A DNA stretch of 64,000 bases from Dysgonomonas sp. UBA7710 (lineage in GTDB: Bacteria > Bacteroidota > Bacteroidia > Bacteroidales > Dysgonomonadaceae): assembly GCF_002482385.1 (NCBI RefSeq), contig NZ_DLFW01000043.1, positions 1 through 64,000 on the forward strand, in the 5' to 3' direction. The position numbers and the translations under genes are program-made. Positions 53,580 through 63,937 of this stretch are shown one piece after another; positions within the stretch are counted from its first letter, which is position 1; each line of letters begins with the position of its first letter. The notes under the pieces were generated by a model. The model saw only the letters and a list, made by a program, of their open reading frames with translations, was not told the origin of the DNA and ran no database searches.

Positions 53580-53624
53580 TATGTATTATAGAGAACCTTT
53601 AATTAAAATTAAATCATTATGCTA

Positions 53625-56024
53625 ATGAAAAAACTAGTTCCTTTGTTTTCTCTGACAGCCATGGTACTGATAACGTCGTGTAACGGCCCGGAACCAACTG
53701 TGGAGAAACCCTACAACCAAGGTATAAACATTACTCCTATCCCGCTAGAACTGACACAAAAGGAGGATACTTTTAAACTTTCAAAAAGTATAGTTTTCGT
53801 CTCCGGTAATGCAGATATAGATAAGGTCGCTGCTTATTTTTCCGCAAAGATAAAGGCTTCGACAGGCTACGATATCAAAACAGTAAAAGATAAACCAGCT
53901 TCCGGCTATATCGATCTGAGTATCACTCCTGAACTGGATGTCAACGACGAAGGATATACATTAGACATAACTAATCAGGGCATAGACATACAGGCAAAAA
54001 CACCTCAGGGATTATTCTACGGTATGCAAACGGTTATGCAATTGCTACCGGCCGAAATAGAAAGCCCTACTCTGGTAAAAAACATAGCTTGGAACATTCC
54101 GGCTGTAACCGTAAAAGATGAACCCCGCTTCAAATACCGTGGGTTGCACCTCGATGTATGCCGCCATTTTGCCGATGTAGACTTTCTCAAGAAGCAACTG
54201 GATGTATTGGCCATGTTCAAAATCAATAAATTCCACTGGCATCTGACAGAAGACCAGGGTTGGCGCATCGAAATAAAGAAATACCCTAAACTGACTGAAA
54301 TGGGAGCCGTTCGCACCGAAGGTGAAGGAAATACCTACGGGCCGTTCTTCTATACACAGGAACAAGTGAAAGAAGTGGTAGCCTATGCCAAAGAACGATT
54401 CATCGAGGTAATACCCGAAATAGAGCTTCCGGGCCATGCTGTGGCGGCACTGCATGCCTATCCGGAATTATCATGCACCGGAAAACCAATCGAAGTGCGT
54501 AATATCTGGGGTGTTGCAAACGATGTTTTCTGCGCAGGAAACGATTCTGTATTCCAGTTTCTTGAAGATGTGATTGCCGAAGTAGTTCCTTTGTTTGAGA
54601 GTGAATATTTTCATATAGGCGGCGATGAATGCCCGAAAATACGCTGGGAGAAATGCCCTAAGTGCCAGGCCCGTATCAAGGAACTTGGATTGAAAGGCAA
54701 TAAAGAACACAGTGCAGAGGAAAAACTTCAAAGCTACTTTGTGCAGCGGATAGAAAAAGTTCTGTTGAAACACAATAAGAAAATGATAGGTTGGGATGAG
54801 ATACTCGAAGGTGGACTCGCCCCATCCGCAACTGTAATGAGCTGGCGGGGAGAAGAAGGCGGCATTGCCTCGGCAAACATGGGGCATGATGTAATTATGA
54901 CCCCGGGAGCATGGTTGTATGTGGATAAATATCAAGGAGATGCTAATCTTCAGACAGTAACGATAGGCGGACTTCTGACATTAAAAAAGGTCTACAATTA
55001 TGAACCAATCCCCGAAATGATAGCTGAAGATAAAAGACACCACATACTTGGAGCTCAAGCGAATATGTGGAACGAATATAATTACACCGAACAGGAAATG
55101 GAACTCGATATGTATCCGCGCGCTATAGCCCTGTCTGAATTAACATGGTCTGCAAAAGAAAAAAAGAGTTATCAGGATTTCGAACGACGTATCGATAACC
55201 AACGTGTACGTCTCGATATGCACGGTATCGATTACTACATACCTATGCCGGAGGATAAAGGCCCTTATACGATAAAATATTGGGGTGACTCTGTCAGTGC
55301 GCCATTCTCGTGTAATTTCGTAGCATTTACAGATCAGGCGACACTTGACTTCAAGACAACCGAACCGGCCAGGATGGTTTATACGACAGACGGCAGTGAA
55401 CCTACACTAAAATCGGAAGTATTTACAAAACCGTTGACATTCACTGAGAATACGACACTGAAAATACGCTCGGTACTGCTTTCCGATAAGATGAGCCCTG
55501 TGCGTACTATTACAATAGAGAAACAAACGTTCGCTCCTGCAGTAGAAAAGGAGAAAGATGCTAAACCCGGACTAAAAGCAGAGTATTACAAAGGGTATGC
55601 AAGAACGGTTGCTGAACTGAATGGTAAAACACCGGTTGAAACCGAACAGATAGCCGCACCTCAGGATGCCAAATACAGAGTTAAAAACTATGTGGAAGTG
55701 TATGCCGACGATTTCTATTCCCATATCCTGACCGGCTATATAAATATTCCTGAAGACGGAATATATTATTTCAATACAGATAGTGAATTATGGATCGACG
55801 GTACATACTTAATCTCTAATGAGAAGGATAATAATGGTACTGCCCGCCGTTTCTCCCGCAGTGACAAATCCATCGCTCTGGCAAAAGGCCCTCATGCTAT
55901 CAAGATAGTAAGATTGGGAGCAATATTCGGAGGATGGCCTACACAATGGGATCCGGTAATGCTTTCGATACGCAAAGCCGACCAGCCGGAATTTGTTCTT
56001 ATGGACGCTTCTTATTTTAAATAA
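53625..56024 (+). CDS. GH20 beta-N-acetylhexosaminidase lipoprotein
   Basis: Removes terminal beta-linked GlcNAc or GalNAc from glycans. The 799-aa lipoprotein (lipobox ITSC) has a GH20b N-terminal domain (about 30-160), the GH20 barrel (about 165-510) with HWHLTEDQGWRIEIKKYP and the catalytic Asp334-Glu335 in IGGDECP, a chitobiase C-terminal-type domain (about 555-640; YTTDGSEPTLKS) and a PA14-like carbohydrate-binding domain (about 650-799). An ATG two codons upstream (53619) is an equal start. Not in a SusCD-type locus. Confidence 0.94.
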   Translation: MKKLVPLFSLTAMVLITSCNGPEPTVEKPYNQGINITPIPLELTQKEDTFKLSKSIVFVSGNADIDKVAAYFSAKIKASTGYDIKTVKDKPASGYIDLSITPELDVNDEGYTLDITNQGIDIQAKTPQGLFYGMQTVMQLLPAEIESPTLVKNIAWNIPAVTVKDEPRFKYRGLHLDVCRHFADVDFLKKQLDVLAMFKINKFHWHLTEDQGWRIEIKKYPKLTEMGAVRTEGEGNTYGPFFYTQEQVKEVVAYAKERFIEVIPEIELPGHAVAALHAYPELSCTGKPIEVRNIWGVANDVFCAGNDSVFQFLEDVIAEVVPLFESEYFHIGGDECPKIRWEKCPKCQARIKELGLKGNKEHSAEEKLQSYFVQRIEKVLLKHNKKMIGWDEILEGGLAPSATVMSWRGEEGGIASANMGHDVIMTPGAWLYVDKYQGDANLQTVTIGGLLTLKKVYNYEPIPEMIAEDKRHHILGAQANMWNEYNYTEQEMELDMYPRAIALSELTWSAKEKKSYQDFERRIDNQRVRLDMHGIDYYIPMPEDKGPYTIKYWGDSVSAPFSCNFVAFTDQATLDFKTTEPARMVYTTDGSEPTLKSEVFTKPLTFTENTTLKIRSVLLSDKMSPVRTITIEKQTFAPAVEKEKDAKPGLKAEYYKGYARTVAELNGKTPVETEQIAAPQDAKYRVKNYVEVYADDFYSHILTGYINIPEDGIYYFNTDSELWIDGTYLISNEKDNNGTARRFSRSDKSIALAKGPHAIKIVRLGAIFGGWPTQWDPVMLSIRKADQPEFVLMDASYFK

Positions 56025-56045
56025 AAGCTTTTGGTTAGATTTTTG

Positions 56046-56079
56046 AAAGCCTTTGAAGAAATATTTCTTCAAAGGCTTT
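56046..56079. terminator. Bidirectional Rho-independent terminator
   Basis: A perfect 34-bp palindrome (17-bp arms, AAAGCCTTTGAAGAAAT and its complement) between the converging GH20 and TPR genes, with T runs on either side. Confidence 0.85.
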
Positions 56080-56143
56080 TCTATTTTCTTTTAATATTAA
56101 AAGTAACCGGCTAAAAAATCATCTAACAGATTTAATCTCAAAC

Positions 56144-58363
56144 TTACCCCATTTTATATTTTATCTGATCGAATAAGTAAGGAAATATCCTCTCGTCGAC
56201 ACCATGGTTAATGAGAGTACCTCTGTCCGCATCGAAAAGCATCTGAAACAATTCAAAATCATTGTCCTGATATAATGCCTGCTTATAATATTCGACAGCT
56301 TCCTTCTTGTTTCCTATGCATAGTTCCACATGACCGGCATTCAGATAGTCATGTACTGTCGGCTTGCCCGACAATATCCGGGTATAGTATTTTTGGGCCA
56401 GATCATATTTTTTTTGCAGGAAAGCTGTCCATGCAATCGGGCGCTGAGCTTTTGTCCCTTTGCTATCGAGCAATTCTACTTTGAAATAAGTATTTAACGC
56501 CTGTTCGTAATCATCCAGCTCCAGATAACAATGGCCAATATTCAATTCTATATTTATATTATCGGGTGTCAGCTTCGCTGCTTTCTTATAATATTCGAGT
56601 GATAGTTCAGGTAGTTTCTGCGAACGGTATAATTGGGCGATACGCTTAATTATCCACGAGTCGTTGGGTTTCAGTAAATCAGCTTGCAGATAGGCATCGA
56701 GAGCGCCCTCCAGATCGTTAATCATCTGTCTGCAATAACCAATCTTCTGCCATATATCATCGCTTTGATTATCTATAGCTATGAGCCTGTTGAAGATATT
56801 CAGGGCCTCACCGAAATTGTTTTTATCAAAACAGTACAATGCGATCTTCTTCATATCTTCTATATCTGAGATAAGCGGAGCTATCGATTTCTTATCATAA
56901 AAATTGAGGCTAAGCCTGAATATATCATAGAAACTGTTTCTGTAAGGATTCAATTTGAAAAAGCGGTACAAATCCTGAATATATTGATTCGACACCACCT
57001 CTTCATCAACAGCCGGATTCATTTCTTTAGCTTCCTTTTGAAGCTGTTTTATCTCTTCCGATTCGGCCCCCATACGTCCGAGCATCATTTCGCGCTGGGT
57101 AGCCGGAATTTGCAAAAGACTCAGACAGAATGAATATTTATCGGAATTACACATATGTCCCGAATCCACAACAGCAGCCTGTAACAGAGCGCTTTTCTTT
57201 TCCGCGGGAAATAAGGTGGAAAATTCGGAGTAAGAAGGATCAAATGGTAAAAACCAGTTACCCATATCGGAGAAGAAAGAAAAATTCTTTAATCCCGAAA
57301 ATGTAGAGTGGAATACGTCGGCGCCTTCCATTTGCAGATTGGAATATTCCTGTAGCTTTTTTCCCAGGCCGGATTCTTCCAGTTCTTTTTGCCATTCGGG
57401 ATTCTTTTCAGAGAAGTCGGTATCGCCTCCCATCAGTTCATCCATATTGAGTTTCCTTCCTGCCAGATTATTAAATTTCATCATCTCGGGAAGTATTTCT
57501 TCCTTGATCTTTTTGGTTATCTGTTCTGTTTCACGGGAACGGATCAATTGTATGATAGTCCTTAATACGGCTTTCCGGAACTCCGGCTTTTCGGAGAGTG
57601 TATCCAGTTGATTCTGTAATTCGGGATATAACGGCCAGCGTACGTCATACATTTGCATTACTACGACTAGTCCCACGATTGCTCTGGCTCTCAGTTGTAT
57701 ATTATCTGAGACCGAGGCCTGCATTAAGACCTGTATTTTGCGGAAATCGAAACGATGAAACAGGCTCAGAGTGATCGCCGACAAGAACAGGCTTTTTTCG
57801 CGTACAGGCAAATCTAAATTATTTATAAATGAAATGTAGTTATTAAAGTCGTTCGCATCGGAGCGCGGCGAAACGAATACCATGTTGAACATATCGGAAG
57901 CTATCCGCTCACGTTTTACGGCCAGTTCACGTTTCTTATTTGTTTTTTCTTCACCGTCTTCGAGTAAATCAGCCAGTGCTATAGAATCGGCTACATCTTT
58001 CAGTTGAGAGGCGTAATCGGTAATTATACCGTCTTTTAGTGTATTGACGCGAAATTTTTCATAAAAGATATTCGACGATTCTATTTTCAGCAATTCATCG
58101 GCCGAATCATCTGTCAGTTCATACAACGAACGTAATAAGTTAAGATACACATTTTCCCGTTCAGGGTCTTCAACACCTTCGAAGAGATAATGGAGCATAA
58201 ATTTATAATTTGTCTCCAACTCGCTGAGTGTTTCAGTGATTTTCCAGTCCTGTGTATTTATTGTCAGTTTCATTAATGACTCAAAGGCATCTTTTAACTG
58301 TCTTTTTGACAGGTTTTGAAGAATATCTTTCTTTAATGAAATTATGTCGCGACTATTCATCAT
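56144..58363 (-). CDS. TPR-repeat protein
   Basis: A 739-aa soluble, mostly helical protein. The C-terminal part (about residues 510-700) contains tandem TPR motifs (ALNIFNRLIAIDNQSDDIWQKIG, ALDAYLQADLLKPNDS, SLEYYKKAAKLTPDNINIELNIG, EAVEYYKQALYQDN). The N-terminal 500 residues are helical without a named domain. No signal peptide. It resembles large TPR proteins conserved in Bacteroidales; likely a scaffold, function unknown. Confidence 0.82.
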   Translation of the reverse strand: MMNSRDIISLKKDILQNLSKRQLKDAFESLMKLTINTQDWKITETLSELETNYKFMLHYLFEGVEDPERENVYLNLLRSLYELTDDSADELLKIESSNIFYEKFRVNTLKDGIITDYASQLKDVADSIALADLLEDGEEKTNKKRELAVKRERIASDMFNMVFVSPRSDANDFNNYISFINNLDLPVREKSLFLSAITLSLFHRFDFRKIQVLMQASVSDNIQLRARAIVGLVVVMQMYDVRWPLYPELQNQLDTLSEKPEFRKAVLRTIIQLIRSRETEQITKKIKEEILPEMMKFNNLAGRKLNMDELMGGDTDFSEKNPEWQKELEESGLGKKLQEYSNLQMEGADVFHSTFSGLKNFSFFSDMGNWFLPFDPSYSEFSTLFPAEKKSALLQAAVVDSGHMCNSDKYSFCLSLLQIPATQREMMLGRMGAESEEIKQLQKEAKEMNPAVDEEVVSNQYIQDLYRFFKLNPYRNSFYDIFRLSLNFYDKKSIAPLISDIEDMKKIALYCFDKNNFGEALNIFNRLIAIDNQSDDIWQKIGYCRQMINDLEGALDAYLQADLLKPNDSWIIKRIAQLYRSQKLPELSLEYYKKAAKLTPDNINIELNIGHCYLELDDYEQALNTYFKVELLDSKGTKAQRPIAWTAFLQKKYDLAQKYYTRILSGKPTVHDYLNAGHVELCIGNKKEAVEYYKQALYQDNDFELFQMLFDADRGTLINHGVDERIFPYLFDQIKYKMG

Positions 58364-58443
58364 TTTCTCTTTAAAATAATAAGAAAAAAGTAATAGGCTG
58401 ATAATTAGAATCTAATACTTATTCCTTTTGTTTTGCATTTCAA

Positions 58444-60735
58444 TTAATTAGTAAGGACTAAAGTGGACGGTGCGTCTTTCATCAGTTTAGGATTTCTGCT
58501 ATCCAGTTCCTTCCAGCTATTGAGACTAATCATTATCAAATCCTGCTTCTTCAGAATATCACTATCGATAGGGATATTATTGTTCCAAAGCTGGAACAGA
58601 TAAGGGTTTATCGCCTTAATCGCACGAACGGATTTTATGAAATCCATCGAGGTATCCATCAGTCCGATAGCATCCCACAGGGTAATCCGCACATAAGAAT
58701 TTTCGGCCAACCGTTCCATGAAATCTCCTACAAAGATGTCGTCCTCGTCAAGTATAGCGACAAAAATATTCCTCATACTTACCAGTCCTTTATCTATACC
58801 TCTATCAACAAATATGCCAACCGGCATATCGCTCTTGGAAACAATGGTCCGTTGCCCTTCGTCGAGGGGTGCCAGCAGCATGCGGCTCCATTTTTTCTGG
58901 TTTCCTAATTTTGTAAGTAAATAATTAGGTAAATGAAGTATCCTGTTAGAGAAACCGAGGAAACGGCCTAAGACATTATCTGATAAAACAGAGCCTTGGT
59001 AACCGATCAGCAGAAAGTCATATTCCCCTTTGTTTGCTATCTTGGCAACACTGTTGTTGGTATCGCCCACGACTTTGAATATAGGGACGAAACTTTGTTG
59101 CAGACTGTGCGCCTCCTCTTCCACCGGTTTGAACATCTCCTGTTCTTCTTCCTCTATACCATATTGATACAGCAGGTTTCCTTCCGAGAGGTGAAGCATG
59201 GTGAGTTCCGAAGTCGCTTGCTTCTTCCTTATAAAACTATTGGCTAGAAACATTAGTTTACGTCCCATTTCAGCGCTTTGGAACCATACCAGTATTTTGT
59301 ATTTATCTTCCTCAACCAAATCTGTATCCGCATGCTTTTTCTTAAATACCTTATCTATAAGACTAAGCAAAGGAGAGGTCATAAATGTGGTGGTCAGCGC
59401 CATCACAACCATCATAGCAAAAACTTCAGGGGTAAGGATGCCCAGATCGAGCCCGATATTGAGAACCACCAACTCCATTAAACCCCTCGTATTCATCAGT
59501 GCCCCGATGGTAAGGCTATCTTTCCAATTATTGCCTACAAACCGTGCGGCAATTGCACTTCCCATTGTTTTTCCAAAAATGGCAAGAAAGACAATACCCC
59601 CGCATATCATCCATAAGCCCGGTTCGTTGAGCAGGCCTATCTCAGTGCGCAGACCGGTAAAGACAAAGAATAAAGGCAGTAACAGTACCAATGATACATC
59701 TTCTATCTTTTCGGTAAACAGATTCCTGAAATTAAGATTAGGCGGCATAATTACTCCCGCCAAAAATGCACCAAACAGTGCATGAATACCTATTACTTCA
59801 GTGGCATAGGCTGACAAAAACAATATTAAGAAGAATACACCGATAACCGACTTGCTTATGTTTCTGTTAGACGATTGCAGGTCTGCTATCCGCTTCAGGA
59901 AAGGACGTACAATCTTGAACATGGCAAGTATATACAGCAGAGCCAGAAGTATGATAAACAAAGAGCTGGCAAACGAGCCGGCCTTAACAACGGCTATAAC
60001 GGCAGCCAACAAGCACCAGGCTGTAATATCGTCTATTGCAGCACATGTAATTATAGTGGCGCCTAAAGGCATTTTATTGATTCCTCTCTCGTGTATAATG
60101 CGTGCCATAACAGGAAATGCCGCAATACTCATGGCAATACCCATAAATAACGCGAACGGGAGGAAAACCGTACTCAGGTGTGTAAAGTTTCCGAACAAAT
60201 AATAGGCAACAAGAACACCTAGTGTAAAGCAGACGATAATACTGGTATGGCTGATTATAAGGGCATTATTAGCCCGGTTTTTTAAGGTTTTCAAATTAAG
60301 TTCCATGCCTACGATAAACATAAACAGGATAAGACCTATCTGGCTGAGAAAACGTATATTTTCCAAGGAGGAGACAGGAAAAAGGAATTCGGATATCTGA
60401 GGGAAATAATGCCCAAGAAGGGAGGGACCGAGTACTACCCCTGCAAAAATTTCACCTACAACCGTCGGTTGTCCTATTTTCTGGCATATCCACCCGAATA
60501 CCCTTACAGCCAGAAGGATAACTACTATCTGCAATAATAATATAGCGACAGGTGCGGCGAAGTCTTCGGTCAGATGATGCAGAAAATCACTCCATGCAGA
60601 AGCGGTCGATGCCAGCCCGTATACGTTTTGTTTAGCTTCCAGATTATGCCTTCCAACTCTGACGATAAAATATATCAGTGCCGAAAACAGGCTTATGATA
60701 GATGTGTAAAATACAAGGTTTCTATATTTTTTCAT
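58444..60735 (-). CDS. Cation:proton antiporter (CPA2 type) with C-terminal USP-like domain
   Basis: A 763-aa inner-membrane exchanger of Na+ or K+ for H+. After one extra N-terminal segment, the antiporter domain spans about residues 60-440 with GEIFAGVVLGPSLLG and the paired Asp near 232-233 in CAAIDDITAW. The soluble C-terminal region (about 470-763) has two universal-stress-protein-like repeats (KILVWFQSAEMGRK, RMLLAPLDEGQRT), probably regulatory. The substrate ion cannot be read. Confidence 0.9.
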   Translation of the reverse strand: MKKYRNLVFYTSIISLFSALIYFIVRVGRHNLEAKQNVYGLASTASAWSDFLHHLTEDFAAPVAILLLQIVVILLAVRVFGWICQKIGQPTVVGEIFAGVVLGPSLLGHYFPQISEFLFPVSSLENIRFLSQIGLILFMFIVGMELNLKTLKNRANNALIISHTSIIVCFTLGVLVAYYLFGNFTHLSTVFLPFALFMGIAMSIAAFPVMARIIHERGINKMPLGATIITCAAIDDITAWCLLAAVIAVVKAGSFASSLFIILLALLYILAMFKIVRPFLKRIADLQSSNRNISKSVIGVFFLILFLSAYATEVIGIHALFGAFLAGVIMPPNLNFRNLFTEKIEDVSLVLLLPLFFVFTGLRTEIGLLNEPGLWMICGGIVFLAIFGKTMGSAIAARFVGNNWKDSLTIGALMNTRGLMELVVLNIGLDLGILTPEVFAMMVVMALTTTFMTSPLLSLIDKVFKKKHADTDLVEEDKYKILVWFQSAEMGRKLMFLANSFIRKKQATSELTMLHLSEGNLLYQYGIEEEEQEMFKPVEEEAHSLQQSFVPIFKVVGDTNNSVAKIANKGEYDFLLIGYQGSVLSDNVLGRFLGFSNRILHLPNYLLTKLGNQKKWSRMLLAPLDEGQRTIVSKSDMPVGIFVDRGIDKGLVSMRNIFVAILDEDDIFVGDFMERLAENSYVRITLWDAIGLMDTSMDFIKSVRAIKAINPYLFQLWNNNIPIDSDILKKQDLIMISLNSWKELDSRNPKLMKDAPSTLVLTN

Positions 60736-60779
60736 AAACTTAATACGCTGTTTATGAGCTTATTCTTTTCTTTCAGATG

Positions 60780-60787
60780 CAAAGATA
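60780..60787 (-). promoter_or_regulatory. Putative -7 promoter box of the antiporter gene
   Basis: TATCTTTG on the minus strand, 45 bp before the ATG. The gap from 60788 to 61159 is AT-rich and holds nothing else I can support. Confidence 0.55.
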
Positions 60788-61159
60788 CAATTTTAAAGTG
60801 ACAATCCGGCACTTCATTCGGAATCGAAAAAAATGGTAAATACCGTTACCGGGCTATATTTACCTCTATATAAATAATTTGCAATGAGATAGTCTAATTA
60901 TACAATATCTGGTTTCACTTTTGATGTTATAGAAGATGTGTATATGCACTTAATAGCCATAAAACGAAGACTGGCAGAGTGACCTGTAGTAGCGTAAATA
61001 AATGATAATTAAAGAAGAATACCGGATAGAGCTTTTCCAAGTACTTAAAATACTTGATAAAGTGTTAAATAGCTATATATCTGTAAAAAAACAACTTAAA
61101 AAATATGTATTAATACAAAATTTAAACCCGAAGTTATCAGAAATTTACTATATAATAAT

Positions 61160-61167
61160 TATCTTTG
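61160..61167 (+). promoter_or_regulatory. Putative -7 promoter box of 61239-63740
   Basis: TATCTTTG. It lies inside the longer open frame that begins at 61002 and so supports the ATG at 61239. Confidence 0.6.
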
Positions 61168-61238
61168 CAGCGTTTTTCTATAACTATAAATATTACAAAA
61201 CTTTACGATTTCGATTTTTTGAGCCAAAAATAAACTTT

Positions 61239-63740
61239 ATGGAGAAAAAAACTTACAAACTATTATCCGGATTATCGTTTACTAGTATGTTATCTATCCT
61301 TATTGTGACGCTGACTTTAATGTTGTCATGTTCCACATCCAATTCAGTACGTGAGATACGAGCCTCCCGCGACCCGTATGCTAATTATGTACCGCCTATA
61401 AAGGTCAAAGTTCCGGTTACAAAGGATGATGCTATGATTAAGGATCTGTTTATGCAATCCCAGTCTAAACGGCCCAATATAGAACTGCCTTATATAGAAG
61501 GACAGGATAAAGGCCAGGTTGTAGTCGCCGAGCAGGTTACATACACCAATGCAGAGTCAATAACCCAACCTAAGCCGGATGCGGACAAAGTTCCCGACCT
61601 AAGCCAAGTACAGCACCTAAGTGAGGTGGTAGTTACAGCCAAGTCACGTTTTACACCGGAGCAAAACGGACGGGTAAACGTGGACTTTGTGGTGAGAATG
61701 CCTAAAGAGCTGCTTTCGACTAACTTCCGGATAACAATGTCCCCTAAATTATTGCATAACGACTCTGTAGTGCCGCTTAAAACGATTATACTAAAGGGAC
61801 AGGAATTCTCCAATAAGCAAAAACAATCATATAAAGATTACGAAGACTATGTAAATTCCATCGTAGATGAATCGCAATACGACAGCGTTTTTGTCGACTA
61901 TAAAGGGGTAGAGCAAGATATTGCTTTTCAGCAAAACTTTTATTACAACCAATATCATAAAGAATGGAGCAGGCAGGCCGATTTCGAGGAATGGAAAACC
62001 AGCAAGGAAGATGCAGAAGCATTAATGGCGGCCAAACAGACCGGATTCGACAAAAAACTGTATTATGAGAATGTGCGTAAAGCAAGAGAGAAAGCAATGA
62101 AAGAGGTTGCAAAAGGAAAGGATACCACCGGCTTTTTTGCAAAATATATGAAAAATGTACCTAAGCCCGACGATTTGACAAAAGGCAAGGCCGTAGTAGA
62201 ACAGAAAAATGATTATCGTCTCGATTTTTATAAAGAATATTCGAATCGTGCCAAAGAACAGGTTTTCCGCGATTGGGCCACAGGAAAAGATACAGTCGGA
62301 GCCTATGCCCGCTATATGAAAAACTTTGATAAAAACCTGAAAACATTGATGCTGGAAGGTGAAGACATGACCAGGATTCCGGAAAGATTCAGGGATATTT
62401 ACAGGGAAGGCCGCGCAATGAATCAGATCAAAAACCAATATCTGACCGCTAAGGACTCTATAGAAATAGCTCAAAGCCGGTATAAGTTTGAAGATATAGC
62501 CCTTAACGAAATGAAAAAAGAACGGCGGGAAGAGAAAAGACGAGAGTTAATTATTTTCCCATACGAAGAGAATACTCACCTCGATACTATAATACAGACC
62601 GACCGTGATTTCTTCTTTGTATACAAACAGGATTATCCGGTAACTCCGGGAATGAGAAGGCTTCGTTTGACTATGAATACAAAAATAGATGCAATAGATC
62701 GCAGTAGTTTTGTTACTCCTCTGTCCGATACATTGTCTTATTTTATTTCATCCTTGTCTCAGTTGGTAGATTCTACGCTTATATCCAAGACTACAACAAT
62801 TCACAGGGATGTGTATAATACAATGGTTGTATATCCTAAATTCGCGACAGGTAAATCCTCATTCAATATAAATTACAGGGACAACAAAGAACAGGCAGAT
62901 AAAGTATTAAATACTTACCGCACATTTACCGGAGAGGGTAAGTTATTGATGGATAGTGTTGTTATACGGGTATCTACAGCCCTGGATGGTCCATATGACG
63001 ATAATATAGAATTATCGATGAAACGTGCAAATGCACTGAAAGATTACTTCATCAAATCGTTGGGAGGCAACAAAGCCGATATGACAATGATATTCAAAAC
63101 ACGTTACAGTGGAGAAGACTGGAATACAATGGCACGTTTGATTGTCAAAAGAACAGACATGCCTAACAAATCTGAAATATTGGATATGTTGACACAAGCC
63201 GTAAATCCGGACCAATGTGAGCAGGATATAAAGAAAAACTATCCGGCTGACTTCAGAATTATTCAGGATTCAATATATCCATTGTTAAATAAAGCGGATA
63301 TTATCTTCAATATGACCCGTCCGGGTATAACAGAAGAAATTTCAGTCAATACCGAAGTACGTCCTGATTATGCACAGGCGCTCCGTTTCTTACAAGACAG
63401 GGAATACTGGAAAGCACTCGATATATTACAGGCCTATCCGGATTACAATACAGCATTATGCCTCGTATGCATGGGCTACAACGCGAAGGCTCTGGATCTG
63501 TTAAACGATTTGCAACAGACGGGGAATACCGAATACCTGAGAGCAATACTTTCTATTCGCTCAGGTAACGACAATGAAGCAATCAACCATTTAATAAAGG
63601 CTTGTGAATTAGATCCGACAAAAGCGTACCGCGCACCGCTCGATCCGGAAATTGCAGGATTGATACGCAAATATAATCTGCAGGAACGATTGAATAGCAG
63701 TGCAGACATGCCTCCGGTGAGCTTACCGGATCAGGAATAA
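61239..63740 (+). CDS. Large lipoprotein with OmpA-like and TPR-like regions
   Basis: An 833-aa exported protein with lipobox LMLSC (Cys near residue 29). The middle (about residues 190-430) is charged and helical with repeated KDTxGxxxxYMKN units (KDTTGFFAKYMKNVP, KDTVGAYARYMKNFD). A region near 530-660 reads like an OmpA-type peptidoglycan-binding domain (FNINYRDNKEQADKVLN, ELSMKRANALKDYFIKSLGG). The end (about 700-800) is TPR-like. An anchor between outer membrane and peptidoglycan is plausible. I do not recognise a named family. Start chosen from promoter and signal peptide. Confidence 0.75.
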   Translation: MEKKTYKLLSGLSFTSMLSILIVTLTLMLSCSTSNSVREIRASRDPYANYVPPIKVKVPVTKDDAMIKDLFMQSQSKRPNIELPYIEGQDKGQVVVAEQVTYTNAESITQPKPDADKVPDLSQVQHLSEVVVTAKSRFTPEQNGRVNVDFVVRMPKELLSTNFRITMSPKLLHNDSVVPLKTIILKGQEFSNKQKQSYKDYEDYVNSIVDESQYDSVFVDYKGVEQDIAFQQNFYYNQYHKEWSRQADFEEWKTSKEDAEALMAAKQTGFDKKLYYENVRKAREKAMKEVAKGKDTTGFFAKYMKNVPKPDDLTKGKAVVEQKNDYRLDFYKEYSNRAKEQVFRDWATGKDTVGAYARYMKNFDKNLKTLMLEGEDMTRIPERFRDIYREGRAMNQIKNQYLTAKDSIEIAQSRYKFEDIALNEMKKERREEKRRELIIFPYEENTHLDTIIQTDRDFFFVYKQDYPVTPGMRRLRLTMNTKIDAIDRSSFVTPLSDTLSYFISSLSQLVDSTLISKTTTIHRDVYNTMVVYPKFATGKSSFNINYRDNKEQADKVLNTYRTFTGEGKLLMDSVVIRVSTALDGPYDDNIELSMKRANALKDYFIKSLGGNKADMTMIFKTRYSGEDWNTMARLIVKRTDMPNKSEILDMLTQAVNPDQCEQDIKKNYPADFRIIQDSIYPLLNKADIIFNMTRPGITEEISVNTEVRPDYAQALRFLQDREYWKALDILQAYPDYNTALCLVCMGYNAKALDLLNDLQQTGNTEYLRAILSIRSGNDNEAINHLIKACELDPTKAYRAPLDPEIAGLIRKYNLQERLNSSADMPPVSLPDQE

Positions 63741-63761
63741 AGTAATTGGAAACTTAAAATA

Positions 63762-63797
63762 AAAATAACCTCAGCTATAAATAGTTGAGGTTATTTT
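63762..63797 (+). terminator. Rho-independent terminator
   Basis: AAAATAACCTCAGCTA (63762-63777) pairs with TAGTTGAGGTTATTTT (63782-63797) with one G-T pair and a 4-nt loop, followed by T; 21 bp after the stop. Confidence 0.88.
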
Positions 63798-63937
63798 TTG
63801 TCCGGAATATTGAGGCATCGGGAATACAACGGCTAGTTTTTAGAATTTTATGCTTACACTTTCTTTCTTTCTTGTTATTTTTACGATTCATTAGCTAGCC
63901 GAATGACTAACAAACAATAAAACTGATAATCAACAAT

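Noticed and set aside
61002..61238. Longer start of the large lipoprotein at 61002
   Set aside because: It would bury the lipoprotein signal peptide inside the chain and starts upstream of the promoter box at 61160.
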